From contig NZ_QURL01000005.1 in the NCBI RefSeq assembly GCF_003403015.1, forward strand, positions 310,001 to 374,000: a DNA stretch of 64,000 nucleotides, read 5' to 3'. The stretch's first letter is position 1. Each line of letters begins with the position of its first letter. The translations under genes were made by a program, and so were the position numbers. The notes under the pieces were generated by a model. That model did not search any database, was not told the origin of the DNA, and was given only the letters and a program-made list of their open reading frames with translations. Origin of the DNA: Fulvimarina endophytica (GTDB taxonomy: Bacteria; Pseudomonadota; Alphaproteobacteria; Rhizobiales; Rhizobiaceae). Shown here one piece after another: positions 30,149 to 39,345 of this stretch.

Positions 30149-32569
30149 TCAGGCTCGGAGCGTTCCGCCCGTCGCCGTCTCGACATTCGCGACGATCTTC
30201 GTGGATACCGCTTCCAGATCCGCCTCGGTCAGCGTCTTTTCCGAAGGCTGCAGCGTGACCTCGATGGCGACGGATTTACGCCCCTCGCCGAGTGCGCCGC
30301 CGGCGAAGACATCGAAGACGCGAACCTCGGAGATTAGCGTCTTGTCGGCGGCCGCGGCCGCCTTCGTCAAACGTTCGGCCTCGACATCGCTCGGCAGGAC
30401 GAAGGCGAAATCGCGCCGGACAGGCTGCAGCGCCGAGAGAGCGAGGACGGGTTTCGTCTTCGTCGCCTTGCGCTTGGCCTCCGGCAGGGCGTCGAGAAAC
30501 ACCTCGAAGCCCGCATGGGCACCCGCCGCGCCCAACTTCTTGAGGACTTTCGGGTGGAATTCGCCGAACTCCGCGAGCACCAGCTTGGGGCCGAGCTTGA
30601 GGCGGCCGGACCGGCCGGGATGATACCAGGCGCTCGCCTCGCGATCGATCATCAACTTGTCGGCCGGCGCGCCCACAGCTTCGAGAGCCGCCAGAGCATC
30701 CGCCTTCGCATCATAGACCGAAACGGAGGGCGCAGCGCCGTCCCAGGCACGGCCGGATCCGGCAAGTCCCGCCGTTCCGCGTCTGACGCCACCGGCGACC
30801 CGCATCTGGTCGGCCGGCTGGTCGCCGCGATAGACCGCCGCGACCTCGAAGATGGCGGTGTCGCCATAGCCGCGCGCGAAGTTGCGCGCGGCAGCAGCGA
30901 TCAATCCGGGCAGAAGCGAAGGGCGCATGTCGGACATGTCGGCGGCGATGGGATTTGCGAGACGCAAGGCCTCGCTGCCGCCGCCGAAGGCCTCCGCGTG
31001 ATCCTTGGAGATGAAGCTGTAGGTGACCGCCTCCGCCATACCGCGAGCAGCGAGTGCCCGCCGTGCCGCACGGTCGCGCGACTGCGTCGTCGTCAGAATG
31101 CGCCCGTTGACGCCGCTCAGGGGTGCCAGCGGCCGCGAGGCGATCTGGTCCACCCCGACGATGCGCATCACCTCTTCGACCAGATCGGCTTTGCCCGCGA
31201 CATCCGGACGCCAGCTTGGAATCTCGATCTCCGCTGCGTCCTCGCCATTCTGGCTCCGGATCGTGAAGCCGAGATTGCGAAGGATCTCGAGCTGGCGTTC
31301 CGGTGCGATATCGAGGCCCGTCAACCTGTTCACCTCGGTGAACGGAAGAGTGACGACACCGGGGACATGCTCCGCGACACCCTCGACCGAACGCTTCGAG
31401 GGCGTGCCGCCGCAGATATCGAGGATCAGCCGCGTTGCAAGATCGAGACCGGGCTCCATGAACAGGGGATCGACCCCGCGCTCGAAACGATACCGGGCAT
31501 CGGTGATGATGCCGAGCGAGCGTCCAGCCTTGGCGATCGAGATCGGCTCCCACAGGGCCGACTCGACGAGAACATCCGTCGTCGTCTCGTCGCAGCCGGA
31601 CGCCTCGCCGCCCATGATGCCAGCGATCGATTCGACCCCGTTCGCATCCGCGATGACGCAGATATCCGGGCCGAGGGCATAGGTCTTTCCATCGAGCGCG
31701 AGGATCTCGTCGCCCTCGCGGCCCTGGCGGACGATCAGATCGCCTTCGACCTTGGCGGCATCGAAGACGTGCAGTGGTCGCCCGCGGTCGAAGGTGATGT
31801 AATTCGTGATGTCGACGAGTGCGTTGATGGGCCGAAGGCCGATCGCCTTCAGGCGCTTCTGCATCCATAGGGGAGAGGCACCGTTCGAAACGCCCGAGAC
31901 GCGGCGCAGCGCGAAACCGGCGCACACATCGGTCTCGACGCGAACCCGCACGGGACATTCGCCTTCGCCCTCGATGCGCTCGACCGGCGTCTCCTTCAGT
32001 GTTCCGAGACCCGAGGCGGCGAGATCGCGGGCGATGCCGTAGACGCCGGTCGCCTCGGGATGGTTCGGCGTCAGATTGATCTCGATCACCGGATCGGCGA
32101 GATCGGCATAATCGGCAAAGCGCGTTCCGACCGGCGCATCCGCCGGCAGATCGATGATGCCGTCATGCTCCTCCGACAGTTGGAGTTCGCGCTCCGAGCA
32201 CATCATGCCATAGCTCTCGACGCCGCGGATCTTGCCGACGCCGAGCGTCACGTCGAGGCCCGGCACGTAGTCGCCCGGACGCCCAAGGACGCCCACCAGT
32301 CCCTCGCGCGCATTCGGTGCGCCGCAGACGACCTGGAGCGGCTTGCCGTCATTGACTTCCGGCCCTGCATCGACAGTCAAGACGCGCAGCTTGTCGGCGT
32401 CCGGATGGGGAACGGCCGAGAGGACGCGGGCGATGCGGAACGGCTTGAAGACGGCCCTGTCGTCCACGTCCTCCACTTCGAGACCGATGGCCGTCAGGCG
32501 TTCGGTGATCTCCTCCAGCGAGGCGTCCGTGTCGAGATGATCCTTCAGCCAGGACAGGGTGAACTTCAT
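30149..32569 (-). CDS. pheT: Phenylalanyl-tRNA synthetase beta subunit
   Basis: With PheS this forms the (alpha-beta)2 enzyme that charges tRNA-Phe. The 806 residues include the N-terminal start [13 protein letters not shown], the EMAP/OB tRNA-binding domain (about 40-150, LRVLTVDAG and [10 protein letters not shown]), B3/B4 editing domains, the B5 domain and the C-terminal anticodon-binding FDX-ACB domain (about 715-806, near [11 protein letters not shown]). It is last in the rpmI-rplT-pheS-(4TM)-pheT series on the minus strand. The ribosome-binding site is weak. Confidence 0.97.
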   Translation of the reverse strand: MKFTLSWLKDHLDTDASLEEITERLTAIGLEVEDVDDRAVFKPFRIARVLSAVPHPDADKLRVLTVDAGPEVNDGKPLQVVCGAPNAREGLVGVLGRPGDYVPGLDVTLGVGKIRGVESYGMMCSERELQLSEEHDGIIDLPADAPVGTRFADYADLADPVIEINLTPNHPEATGVYGIARDLAASGLGTLKETPVERIEGEGECPVRVRVETDVCAGFALRRVSGVSNGASPLWMQKRLKAIGLRPINALVDITNYITFDRGRPLHVFDAAKVEGDLIVRQGREGDEILALDGKTYALGPDICVIADANGVESIAGIMGGEASGCDETTTDVLVESALWEPISIAKAGRSLGIITDARYRFERGVDPLFMEPGLDLATRLILDICGGTPSKRSVEGVAEHVPGVVTLPFTEVNRLTGLDIAPERQLEILRNLGFTIRSQNGEDAAEIEIPSWRPDVAGKADLVEEVMRIVGVDQIASRPLAPLSGVNGRILTTTQSRDRAARRALAARGMAEAVTYSFISKDHAEAFGGGSEALRLANPIAADMSDMRPSLLPGLIAAAARNFARGYGDTAIFEVAAVYRGDQPADQMRVAGGVRRGTAGLAGSGRAWDGAAPSVSVYDAKADALAALEAVGAPADKLMIDREASAWYHPGRSGRLKLGPKLVLAEFGEFHPKVLKKLGAAGAHAGFEVFLDALPEAKRKATKTKPVLALSALQPVRRDFAFVLPSDVEAERLTKAAAAADKTLISEVRVFDVFAGGALGEGRKSVAIEVTLQPSEKTLTEADLEAVSTKIVANVETATGGTLRA

Positions 32570-32794
32570 CGATTCTCGTTCCTGTGGCTCGGCGCGACCG
32601 CGAAAGGCCGGGTCACGCTCTGTCGGTTTGCGCTCGGATCTGTGCGGCCGCGCGGTTCCATGGCGCGCCCGACTGGCTCGTCCAAGCCTTGCGGTATGAC
32701 GAGGCCGAGCCGAAATCGGGTATAGCGTCTTCGAAACGGGCTTTAGAACGCCCTGCGCCGCCGAGGCAAGACGCAGCGTCGGGAACCGAAGCCT

Positions 32795-33319
32795 TCAGAG
32801 CGGCCCCTTGGTGTCCTGCTCGGCATTTCCTTCAGTGCGAACCGGGGCCGAAGCCGGCGTTCGTTTCGAAGACCCGTCTGCGGCCATGTCGCGCCCAGGC
32901 TCCCCGTTCGCCGAGCCCGCCATGTCGCTCGCAACCCGGCGAACCGCAGCGTTGGAATGGACGAAGCGGTAGGTCAGCAGCGCGACCGCCGAAAACAGAA
33001 GCGTCATGAAGATCAGGACCACGGTCGACTGCTGGTGCTCGAAGGCAAGCCCGAAGAATGTCCAGGTCACCAGAGTTCCGAGGGTAAGACAGGCGAGAGC
33101 CGCCGGCGTCGCCGGCCATTTCTGATAGATCACCGAGAACAGCGCGACCGTCAGAAGCGCGACGATCCAGCGTCCGGGGGACGCGAAGAGTTCGAGGAAG
33201 GTCACGTCGAAGAACAGGGCCGAGACACCGTCGAAGACGAGCTTGCCGATGATCGCTCCCGACAGGACGGCGATGACTTCGAGAGCCGTGAAGCGAAGGG
33301 TCTGGGTCTTGCTGGCCAA
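32795..33319 (-). CDS. Four-TM hypothetical membrane protein between pheS and pheT
   Basis: A 174-residue protein of unknown function. Four hydrophobic segments (about 13-33, 50-66, 72-92 and 98-116) are followed by a hydrophilic C-terminal tail of about 55 residues rich in Ser, Arg and Glu. Translation appears to start at TTG (33319) behind a GAAGAG stretch, as no ATG lies upstream of the first segment. It interrupts the pheS-pheT pair, with 221 bp on the pheS side and 225 bp on the pheT side, so it may have its own expression. I do not recognise the family. Confidence 0.68.
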   Translation of the reverse strand: MASKTQTLRFTALEVIAVLSGAIIGKLVFDGVSALFFDVTFLELFASPGRWIVALLTVALFSVIYQKWPATPAALACLTLGTLVTWTFFGLAFEHQQSTVVLIFMTLLFSAVALLTYRFVHSNAAVRRVASDMAGSANGEPGRDMAADGSSKRTPASAPVRTEGNAEQDTKGPL

Positions 33320-33497
33320 GATGTCACTCTTCGGTTGGTGTTCGCGGGCGGCGTTCGACGGGACCGGCGACGGCCTTGCGATGACAAGCTAGGGCGATGC
33401 CGGCGCTTGTCCGGCCCCGGCCATGGCCCCGAAAGGTCCGTCCGCGAACGCCTCGCCGCTCGCTTGGGGAGAGATGGACACCTCACCGCCGGTCGCG

Positions 33498-33519
33498 GGC
33501 GGCGTATCCTGACGCCGCC
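33498..33519 (-). terminator. Hairpin after pheS
   Basis: A perfect 8-bp stem, GGCGGCGT at 33498-33505 and ACGCCGCC at 33512-33519, lies just after the pheS stop on its strand. There is no T-tail, so it may be a weak or factor-dependent terminator that separates pheS from the following 4-TM gene. Confidence 0.4.
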
Positions 33520-33540
33520 CCCACCCGGAAGCGCAGGCTC

Positions 33541-34620
33541 CTACTGGCTGAGACCGCCGAAAAGGGTCGGCATGTCGAGGGGGCGGAAGCCGTAATGCTC
33601 GATCCAGCGGATATCCGCGTCGAAAAAGGCGCGCAGATCCGGCATGCCATATTTCAGCATCGCGATGCGGTCGATGCCCATACCCCAGGCGAAGCCCTGA
33701 TAGACGTCGGGATCGAGACCGCCGGCGCGCAGGACGTTCGGATGAACCATCCCGCAGCCAAGGATTTCCATCCAGTCATCCCCTTCCCCGAACCGCACCT
33801 CGCCCGGCCGTGAGCGATCGCACTGGATGTCGACCTCCATGGAGGGTTCGGTGAACGGAAAGAAGGAAGGGCGGAAGCGCATCTTCAGGCTGTCCACCTC
33901 GAAGAACGCCTTGCAGAACTCTTCGAGAACCCATTTCAGATTGCCGATATTCGCGCTCTTGTCGACCACCAGGCCCTCGACCTGATGGAACATCGGCGAG
34001 TGGGTCGCGTCCGAATCCTGGCGGTAGGTCTTGCCGGGAATGATGATGCGGATCGGCGGCTTCTGGGTTTCCATCGTGCGGATCTGAACCGGCGAGGTAT
34101 GGGTGCGCAGCACCTTCCGCGCACCGCTCTCGTCCGGCTGCAGGAAGAAGGTGTCGTGCATTTCGCGAGCCGGATGACCCTCCGGGAAATTCAGCGCCGT
34201 GAAGTTGTAGTAGTCGGTCTCGATATCGGGGCCCTCTGCGATGGCAAAGCCCATATCGGCATAGATGGCGGTGATCTCGTCGATGACCTGGGAGATCGGA
34301 TGGATGCGGCCGCGCGCCGCCGGCGAGGAACGAACGGGAAGGGTCACGTCGACGGTCTCGGTCGCAAGACGTGCGGCGATCGCGGCGTCGGCGAGGACCT
34401 CGCGCCGCTCGGTGATCGCCGACTGAACCCGGTCGCGCAGGCCGTTGAGGCGTGGCCCCTCGGTCTTGCGCTCCTCCGGGCTCATCTTGCCGAGCCCCTT
34501 CATCATCTCGGAGATGCGCCCCTTCTTGCCGAGTTCGGCAACACGGATCGCCTCGAGGCTCGCCTCGTCTCCGGCCGCTTCGATGGCCGCCAACACTTCG
34601 GTTTCGAGGGTCTCGCTCAC
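33541..34620 (-). CDS. pheS: Phenylalanyl-tRNA synthetase alpha subunit
   Basis: The catalytic subunit of PheRS, 359 residues when started at GTG 34620, which has a GGAG ribosome-binding site 8 nt away and gives the conserved N-terminal coiled-coil region ([20 protein letters not shown]). Class-II motifs are seen as [10 protein letters not shown], [21 protein letters not shown], [12 protein letters not shown], and the C-terminal [14 protein letters not shown] with [10 protein letters not shown]. The longer frame to 34779 is rejected because it runs through the rplT terminator. It follows rplT after that terminator, so a separate promoter is likely near 34640-34780. Confidence 0.96.
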   Translation of the reverse strand: MSETLETEVLAAIEAAGDEASLEAIRVAELGKKGRISEMMKGLGKMSPEERKTEGPRLNGLRDRVQSAITERREVLADAAIAARLATETVDVTLPVRSSPAARGRIHPISQVIDEITAIYADMGFAIAEGPDIETDYYNFTALNFPEGHPAREMHDTFFLQPDESGARKVLRTHTSPVQIRTMETQKPPIRIIIPGKTYRQDSDATHSPMFHQVEGLVVDKSANIGNLKWVLEEFCKAFFEVDSLKMRFRPSFFPFTEPSMEVDIQCDRSRPGEVRFGEGDDWMEILGCGMVHPNVLRAGGLDPDVYQGFAWGMGIDRIAMLKYGMPDLRAFFDADIRWIEHYGFRPLDMPTLFGGLSQ

Positions 34621-34777
34621 GCGTTCTGCTCCAAGATCATCTGCGCCGGGCAGAGCCGGCCGTTTCGGCGCCTCGTTACCCCATGGAAGCCATGGAGGAA
34701 AGCGGTGCCTCGGCGGTTCGCAGGCCCGCATGGATCGAGTGCGGATCCGATCCGGCACTCGTCGGGAATGCCCCGCC

Positions 34778-34814
34778 AAACGAAAAAGGCCCGCAGCGTG
34801 CGCTCCGGGCCTTT
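34778..34814 (-). terminator. Rho-independent terminator after rplT
   Basis: On the minus strand AAAGGCCCG (34814-34806) pairs with CGGGCCTTT (34793-34785). A further AGCG/CGCT extension lies inside, and the stem is followed by TTTTTCGTTT. It is strong and well placed 33 bp after rplT. Confidence 0.88.
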
Positions 34815-34847
34815 CGAATTCTCAACGCCAGCGACGTGGCAGGTCCG

Positions 34848-35270
34848 TCAGGCGGCCTGCTTCTCGCCGACGGCACGCTCGTAGGCGTTCGGGAACTGGC
34901 CCTCGCCCTTCAGATATTCGAGCGCGGTCTTGGCCTGCTCGCACAGGGCCGTGAAGGCTTCGGGCTCGTGGATCGCGATGTCCGAGAGAACCTTGCGATC
35001 GACCTCGATCCCGGCCTTGTTCAGACCATCGATGAAGCGGCCATAGGTCAGGCCATGCTCGCGGACCGCGGCATTGATGCGCTGGATCCAGAGAGCGCGG
35101 AAGTTGCGCTTCTTGGCGCGGCGGTCGCGCGTCGCATACTGCTTGGACCGGTCGACCGCGGCCTTTGCGGCGCGGATGGTGTTCTTGCGGCGGCCGTAGA
35201 AGCCCTTGGCCTGCTTCAGAACCTTCTTGTGCTTGGCGTGGGCGGTGACGCCCCGTTTCACGCGTGCCAT
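34848..35270 (-). CDS. rplT: 50S ribosomal protein L20
   Basis: L20 binds 23S rRNA early in large-subunit assembly. The 140 residues begin [23 protein letters not shown], with the RKNTIR...[15 protein letters not shown] and [19 protein letters not shown] blocks of the family. The C-terminal tail is longer than the E. coli protein, as usual in alphaproteobacteria. It follows rpmI by 42 bp and is the second gene of the rpmI-rplT unit. In other bacteria L20 represses this operon by binding the leader. Confidence 0.98.
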   Translation of the reverse strand: MARVKRGVTAHAKHKKVLKQAKGFYGRRKNTIRAAKAAVDRSKQYATRDRRAKKRNFRALWIQRINAAVREHGLTYGRFIDGLNKAGIEVDRKVLSDIAIHEPEAFTALCEQAKTALEYLKGEGQFPNAYERAVGEKQAA

Positions 35271-35312
35271 GATCTAGTCTCCTGAAATTCGTTTCGTGCC
35301 TGAAAACGCCGC

Positions 35313-35513
35313 TTAGCGGTCGTAGGGCATGAACTGCTTCGCGATCTTCTCGTCGGGCTTGGAAAGAATCTTCGTCCCGCGCGCGTCGCGAATGAAGTCG
35401 TTGGAGCGTTTGATCATGCCGTGGCGCTTGCCGGCATGACCGGCTTTCACGCGGCCACTGGCCGTCGTCGAGAAGCGCTTCTTCGCGCTTGCCTTGGTCT
35501 TCATCTTGGGCAT
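35313..35513 (-). CDS. rpmI: 50S ribosomal protein L35
   Basis: A 66-residue basic ribosomal protein with the conserved [14 protein letters not shown] start, RHGMIKRS and the C-terminal KQFMPY segment. It starts at ATG 35513 behind an AAGGAG ribosome-binding site; upstream in-frame sequence is leader. It is the first gene of rpmI-rplT. infC is not adjacent, so the unit is expressed independently, probably from the promoter at 35679-35707 with a leader of about 155 nt. Confidence 0.97.
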   Translation of the reverse strand: MPKMKTKASAKKRFSTTASGRVKAGHAGKRHGMIKRSNDFIRDARGTKILSKPDEKIAKQFMPYDR

Positions 35514-35678
35514 TTTGCTCTCCTTGGAACGTGAAGGCTCGCGGCATGAGGCAGAACGGACGGAAGCCCTTACACTCCTTTCGGAGCCGGACATCCGCAC
35601 ATCTGCCGAAAAAGCACCGCGAAAGCATCGAGAGCCGCCACGGCATGCCCTGCCGGACGGCTCAGATCAACGGCGGAC

Positions 35679-35707
35679 CTGATATCGCGTGAATGCGGCT
35701 TTGGCAA
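35679..35707 (-). promoter_or_regulatory. Sigma70-like promoter of rpmI-rplT
   Basis: On the minus strand TTGCCA (35707-35702), a 17-nt spacer and TATCAG (35684-35679) form a good -35/-10 pair. The leader to the rpmI ATG would be about 155 nt and contains a CTCC-GAAA-GGAG hairpin. That leaves room for L20-type feedback control. Confidence 0.55.
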
Positions 35708-35713
35708 GATGCC

Positions 35714-36187
35714 TCAGCCGGCTTGCCCTGAGGGCGCGATCAGCTCGTGTTCGACACGGTCGCCCGGCTCGATGCCGAGACGCTTGGCGGCGCCTCCGTT
35801 CAGTTCGAGCACGTAACGTACCGGCCCGCCGGACGGGATGACGGCGCGCGACAGCGGCTCGGCATTGCGCTTGATCGAGAGAATCGTGCCGTCCTCCTCG
35901 ATGAACAGCATGTCGAGGGGGATCAGCGTGTTCTCCATCCACATGGTCACTTCGCGCGAATCGCCGAAATCGAACAGCATTCCATGATCGGGAGCCATTT
36001 CCTCGCGGAACATCAGACCCGTGCGGCGCTCCTCGTCCGTGTCGGCGATCTCGGCATCGATCACATGGGTCGTGTCGCCGGTGACGATCCGGACGCTGTC
36101 GTCGGCGGCGATGCCGGAGGCCGCGAACAGGCCGAGACCGGCAAGAACGACGAACCCGGCCGCGAGGCCCTTGGCGAGCATACGCAT
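35714..36187 (-). CDS. DUF192 family exported protein
   Basis: A 157-residue protein from ATG 36187, which has an AGAGGAG ribosome-binding site. A signal peptide (about 1-29, cleavage near ASGIAAD) is followed by a DUF192 domain with TDEERRTGLMFREEMAPDHGMLFDFG and WMENTLIPLDMLFI. DUF192 proteins are widespread and their biochemical role is unknown. The N-terminal extension to 36343 is not supported. It is probably a single-gene unit. Confidence 0.85.
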   Translation of the reverse strand: MRMLAKGLAAGFVVLAGLGLFAASGIAADDSVRIVTGDTTHVIDAEIADTDEERRTGLMFREEMAPDHGMLFDFGDSREVTMWMENTLIPLDMLFIEEDGTILSIKRNAEPLSRAVIPSGGPVRYVLELNGGAAKRLGIEPGDRVEHELIAPSGQAG

Positions 36188-36531
36188 GGAACTCAACTCC
36201 TCTGTTCCGATCGATCGGCGGATCGCTTCAATCCAGCCTTTGCGCTTTGCAGGACCATCAGGCGCAAAAACCCCGCGAGGCCGGTTCGAACACCGATTCG
36301 CTCTACCCCATGCCCGGGAATCGGATTCCACTGCCTGAGCCAAACGCCGAGCAGGGATCCCGGCGGTGGGGCGAGCCTTGCTGCCAGAGCAGGAATAGAG
36401 CCTGACGCACCGAGCGACAAATCACGAAGGAATGTCGTTCAATCAAGGCACGATCGCCACTATGTCCGTCACCCGCCTTTCGCCTGCCGGCTCTCGGATG
36501 GAAAGCGGAGGCCGCAAGCTGCAAGAGACGA
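36188..36531. other. Non-coding stretch between the cold-shock and DUF192 genes
   Basis: A 344-bp gap between two minus-strand genes. It should carry the DUF192 promoter and the 3' end of the cold-shock gene. I find no T-tailed hairpin, RNA gene or credible small frame. Confidence 0.45.
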
Positions 36532-37116
36532 TCAGTGAGACGGGGGATTGGCCGTCAGCGGATAGATTTCCGCCGCCATTCTACCCTTGTCGCCCATGCC
36601 GTAACGAGCCTTGACCTGCTGGCCGAGGCGCAATTCGGTCATGCCGAAGCGGCGCAGGGTCTCCATGTGGATGAAGATGTCCTCACCGTCCTCCCCTTCT
36701 TCCGCCGCGGTCAGGAAACCGTAGCCCTTGGTCCGGTTGAACCATTTCACCGTGGCCACCACGAGGTCGCTCGACGCCGTGACCTGGGAATGGGTTCGGG
36801 CCGGCGGAAGCTGGGAGGGATGCGGACCGGTCGAACTGTCCATGGACAGGATGCGATAGGCGCTCGCGCCGCGCTTGCCTTCCTGCACTTCGCAGACGAC
36901 GCGTGCCCCTTCCACCGCCGTGGAAAAGCCGTCCCGGCGCAGGCAGGTCACATGGAGAAGCACGTCCTGCGATCCGTCCTCGGGAACGATGAAGCCGAAC
37001 CCCTTGGCGACATCGAACCATTTGATGTGCCCGGAAACGACGCCGAAACCGAGCTCTCGTGACGGATCGTCGTCCTCGTGACGAGGTGCAAAATCAGTGG
37101 CCGTCCGCTCCGCCAT
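36532..37116 (-). CDS. Double cold-shock-domain protein
   Basis: A 194-residue protein with two CspA-like cold-shock domains. Domain 1 (about 26-92) has [15 protein letters not shown] and DVLLHVT. Domain 2 (about 120-187) has [15 protein letters not shown] and DIFIHMETL. These are the RNP1/RNP2 nucleic-acid-binding motifs, so it likely binds single-stranded RNA or DNA as an RNA chaperone. Fused two-domain CSPs are common in Hyphomicrobiales. The linker is Pro/Ser-rich. It starts at ATG 37116 behind GAGGCGGA. Confidence 0.92.
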   Translation of the reverse strand: MAERTATDFAPRHEDDDPSRELGFGVVSGHIKWFDVAKGFGFIVPEDGSQDVLLHVTCLRRDGFSTAVEGARVVCEVQEGKRGASAYRILSMDSSTGPHPSQLPPARTHSQVTASSDLVVATVKWFNRTKGYGFLTAAEEGEDGEDIFIHMETLRRFGMTELRLGQQVKARYGMGDKGRMAAEIYPLTANPPSH

Positions 37117-37490
37117 CCGGATGATCCGCCTCTACGCAACAGAATTTGTTCGAGTTTATCATTAAATCGACGGATTCATGCAAGGGGCCATGCTGCAATT
37201 GACGGCCTCCGGCGAAAGTTCTGAATGCCATTCCCCTAAGTCACTTCGACGGCGAATGATCGCGAACCGCGCGACGATCATGTTCGGCTCCGGCTCGCAG
37301 CCTCCACTCGGCAGCATTGAAAACCCAACCGTCGCGCGGCGGACGGTCCGAGGATGGTGACTTGTTCGCATGCCGCCTCACGACATCGTTGACGAGAAAG
37401 ATGACCGCAATTCCGTTCGTCGCTGGAACTCGCGGGCTCCCGCTCAAGTTTGTGAGGCGGGCACATGCTATTCCTTTGGGAGGAATCGAT
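37117..37490. promoter_or_regulatory. Divergent intergenic region, cold-shock gene and Ser-rich protein gene
   Basis: A 374-bp region with promoters for both neighbours. The part next to the cold-shock gene is AT-rich (about 37140-37170). An inverted repeat, ATGATCG at 37257-37262 and following with CGATCAT at 37275-37281, lies about 210 bp upstream of the Ser-rich gene. No gene is supported. Confidence 0.4.
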
Positions 37491-38393
37491 ATGAACAGAT
37501 TGCAGGTCCTCGCGTCGGCTCTGACGCTTTCGGCCGCGACACTCACGGCCAATGGCGCGCTCGCCGACTGTGCAGAACAGCTTGCATCCCTGAAGACCGA
37601 GATGGGCACGTCGGGTGCCAGCAGCTCCGGCGCCTCGCAGTCCGGCATGTCGGCTTCGGGCACATCGTCCACCTCGTCCTCCACTGCCGGAAGCACCGAT
37701 GCTTCGACGCCGGCTGGCGAAACGCCCGCAGGTATGGACCAGCAGGCCGTGACCAGCGGCACGGAGACGTTCACCGCCGCCGGTAGCAACGAGGGTCAGA
37801 GCGATCAGGAGAACTCCACGGGCGCACTTTCCGGAATCGCTCCCACCCCTGCCCTGACCGAGCGGGTCGAAGGCGCGTCCGAAGGATCCGATCAGTCCGC
37901 GGCCAACGGCAGCTCCTCGTCCAGTGCTTCCGGCGACATGTCGGCATCGTCCGGCTCGGCGGATGCCTCCTCCGGTTCGTCCATGCAGGACAGCGGAACG
38001 GAATCGGCGGCCAGCGGCGAGACACCTGCCGAGCAGGATCAGGCGGCGACCACCTCCGACAGTGCGACCTTCACCCAGTCCGGCAATGTCGAAGGGCAGA
38101 GCAACCGCGAGGATTCCACCGGTGCACTTTCGGGTGTCGCACCGACACCTGCCCTGACTGACGAGGTACAGGCCACCGCAGGTGCATCGGGACAGGACAC
38201 GTCCGGTGCGTCGAACTCGAGCAGCGACATGGCCTCCTCCTCGACCTCGGCCAGCGGCGATGCCCAGTCGTCGATGAGCGGCGGGAACGACATGGCCGCC
38301 TCTCACATCGAGGCTGCACAGGCCGCGCTCGACGCAGGCAATGAGGAAGCCTGCATGGCCGCCGTCGAGCAGGCCAAAAATTCCATGATGTAA
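37491..38393 (+). CDS. Secreted Ser/Thr-rich protein with internal 100-residue duplication
   Basis: A 300-residue protein of unknown function, starting at ATG 37491 with a GGGAGGAA ribosome-binding site. A signal peptide (about 1-25) precedes a short helix beginning DCAEQLASLKTEM (Cys27). Residues 40-270 are Ser/Thr/Gly/Ala-rich and contain two copies of a GETPA...EGQS...STGALSG-APTPALT unit, at about 76-125 and 176-225, spaced exactly 100 residues. The C-terminal helix (HIEAAQAALDAGNEEACMAAVEQAKN) contains the only other Cys (288). Two Cys in terminal helices suggest a disulfide. A periplasmic or surface role is inferred. Two terminator-like hairpins follow. Confidence 0.78.
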   Translation: MNRLQVLASALTLSAATLTANGALADCAEQLASLKTEMGTSGASSSGASQSGMSASGTSSTSSSTAGSTDASTPAGETPAGMDQQAVTSGTETFTAAGSNEGQSDQENSTGALSGIAPTPALTERVEGASEGSDQSAANGSSSSSASGDMSASSGSADASSGSSMQDSGTESAASGETPAEQDQAATTSDSATFTQSGNVEGQSNREDSTGALSGVAPTPALTDEVQATAGASGQDTSGASNSSSDMASSSTSASGDAQSSMSGGNDMAASHIEAAQAALDAGNEEACMAAVEQAKNSMM

Positions 38394-38399
38394 GACGGG

Positions 38400-38416
38400 A
38401 AAGCCCTGGGCTTTTT
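38400..38416 (+). terminator. Terminator after the Ser-rich gene
   Basis: A 6-bp stem AAAGCC/GGCTTT (38400-38405 and 38409-38414) runs into TTTTT. It lies right after the stop codon. Confidence 0.6.
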
Positions 38417-38434
38417 CAGATACCGACCAAGCTT

Positions 38435-38457
38435 AAGGGGTCCGAACGGACCCCTTT
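38435..38457 (+). terminator. Second hairpin after the Ser-rich gene
   Basis: A perfect 9-bp stem, AAGGGGTCC at 38435-38443 and GGACCCCTT at 38448-38456, with a GAAC loop and a short T-run. It backs up the first terminator. Confidence 0.6.
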
Positions 38458-38553
38458 CGCATGTCTGGACCCTGACCGGATGCACTGGCCTCGTCCATGG
38501 ATCACAAGGCCGGGCATGCGTCGTCCGACGCCAATTCAACGAAGGAGTATCCC

Positions 38554-38994
38554 TTGCGCTACCTGCACACCATGGTCCGCGTCACCGATCTCGACGCCTC
38601 GCTCGACTTCTACTGCAACAAGCTCGGTCTCGTTCAGACCAGCCGGATGGACCGTGAGGAAGGCCGCTACACGCTGGTCTTCCTCGCCGCGCCGGACGAT
38701 CTGCCGGAGGCGAAGGACAAGAAGGCTCCGCTGATGGAGCTGACCTATAACTGGGACCCCGAATCCTATTCGGGCGGCCGCAATTTCGGCCATCTGGCCT
38801 TCGCCGTCGACGATATCTACGAGATCTGCCAGAAGCTGAAGGATTCGGGCGTCACCATCAACCGGCCGCCGCGCGACGGCCATATGGCGTTCGTGAAGTC
38901 CCCCGACGGCATTTCGTTCGAACTTCTTCAGAAGGGCGACGCGAAGGCCCCGCAGGAGCCGTGGGCTTCGATGGAGAACACCGGGTCCTGGTAA
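38554..38994 (+). CDS. gloA: Lactoylglutathione lyase (glyoxalase I)
   Basis: It isomerises the hemithioacetal of methylglyoxal and glutathione to S-lactoylglutathione. I place the start at TTG 38554, 7 nt after GGAG. This gives 146 residues beginning [10 protein letters not shown], the family's standard start. An upstream in-frame ATG (38497) has no such support. The metal site is visible as His in LHTMVRV, Glu in LMELTYNW, His in GHLAFAVDD and Glu in GISFELLQ. It is probably monocistronic and followed by a hairpin. Confidence 0.95.
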   Translation: MRYLHTMVRVTDLDASLDFYCNKLGLVQTSRMDREEGRYTLVFLAAPDDLPEAKDKKAPLMELTYNWDPESYSGGRNFGHLAFAVDDIYEICQKLKDSGVTINRPPRDGHMAFVKSPDGISFELLQKGDAKAPQEPWASMENTGSW

Positions 38995-39006
38995 CGCTCG
39001 ACCCTC

Positions 39007-39031
39007 ACTCGGGCGATACGCTCGCCCGAGT
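39007..39031 (+). terminator. Hairpin after gloA
   Basis: A perfect 10-bp stem, ACTCGGGCGA at 39007-39016 and TCGCCCGAGT at 39022-39031, is closed by TACGC, 12 bp after the gloA stop. There is no T-tail. Confidence 0.5.
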
Positions 39032-39345
39032 CCACAAACCTGCCTCAATCCGACTTCATGAACTTTTCGTTATGTTGTGTTAAAGTCGAGGCCGGGTGCC
39101 GGGTCCATACCCGCTCGGCACCGATACCGGCGCATAAAAGAACGGCGTGACGGGACGACACATGGTGCGGGTGCGGCCTCCCGCGCCGGGGACGAAGCCG
39201 ATGCCAGGCGCGCGGCTTTTCATTCGTATCGCGCGGACGATACGCATCGATAGCGGTCGCCTTGCGGTCCATGGGGATGGATCGCCGGGCACCATGGATG
39301 CGAGCGGGGCACTGGGCGCCCGGATCGCCGAAGAGGGATGACACT
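39032..39345. other. Non-coding stretch before the M15-type lipoprotein gene
   Basis: About 310 bp. Its first part is AT-rich (a TTATGTTGTGTTAAAG stretch near 39070-39085) and could hold the promoter of the peptidase gene. No RNA gene or supported small frame is seen. Confidence 0.4.
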
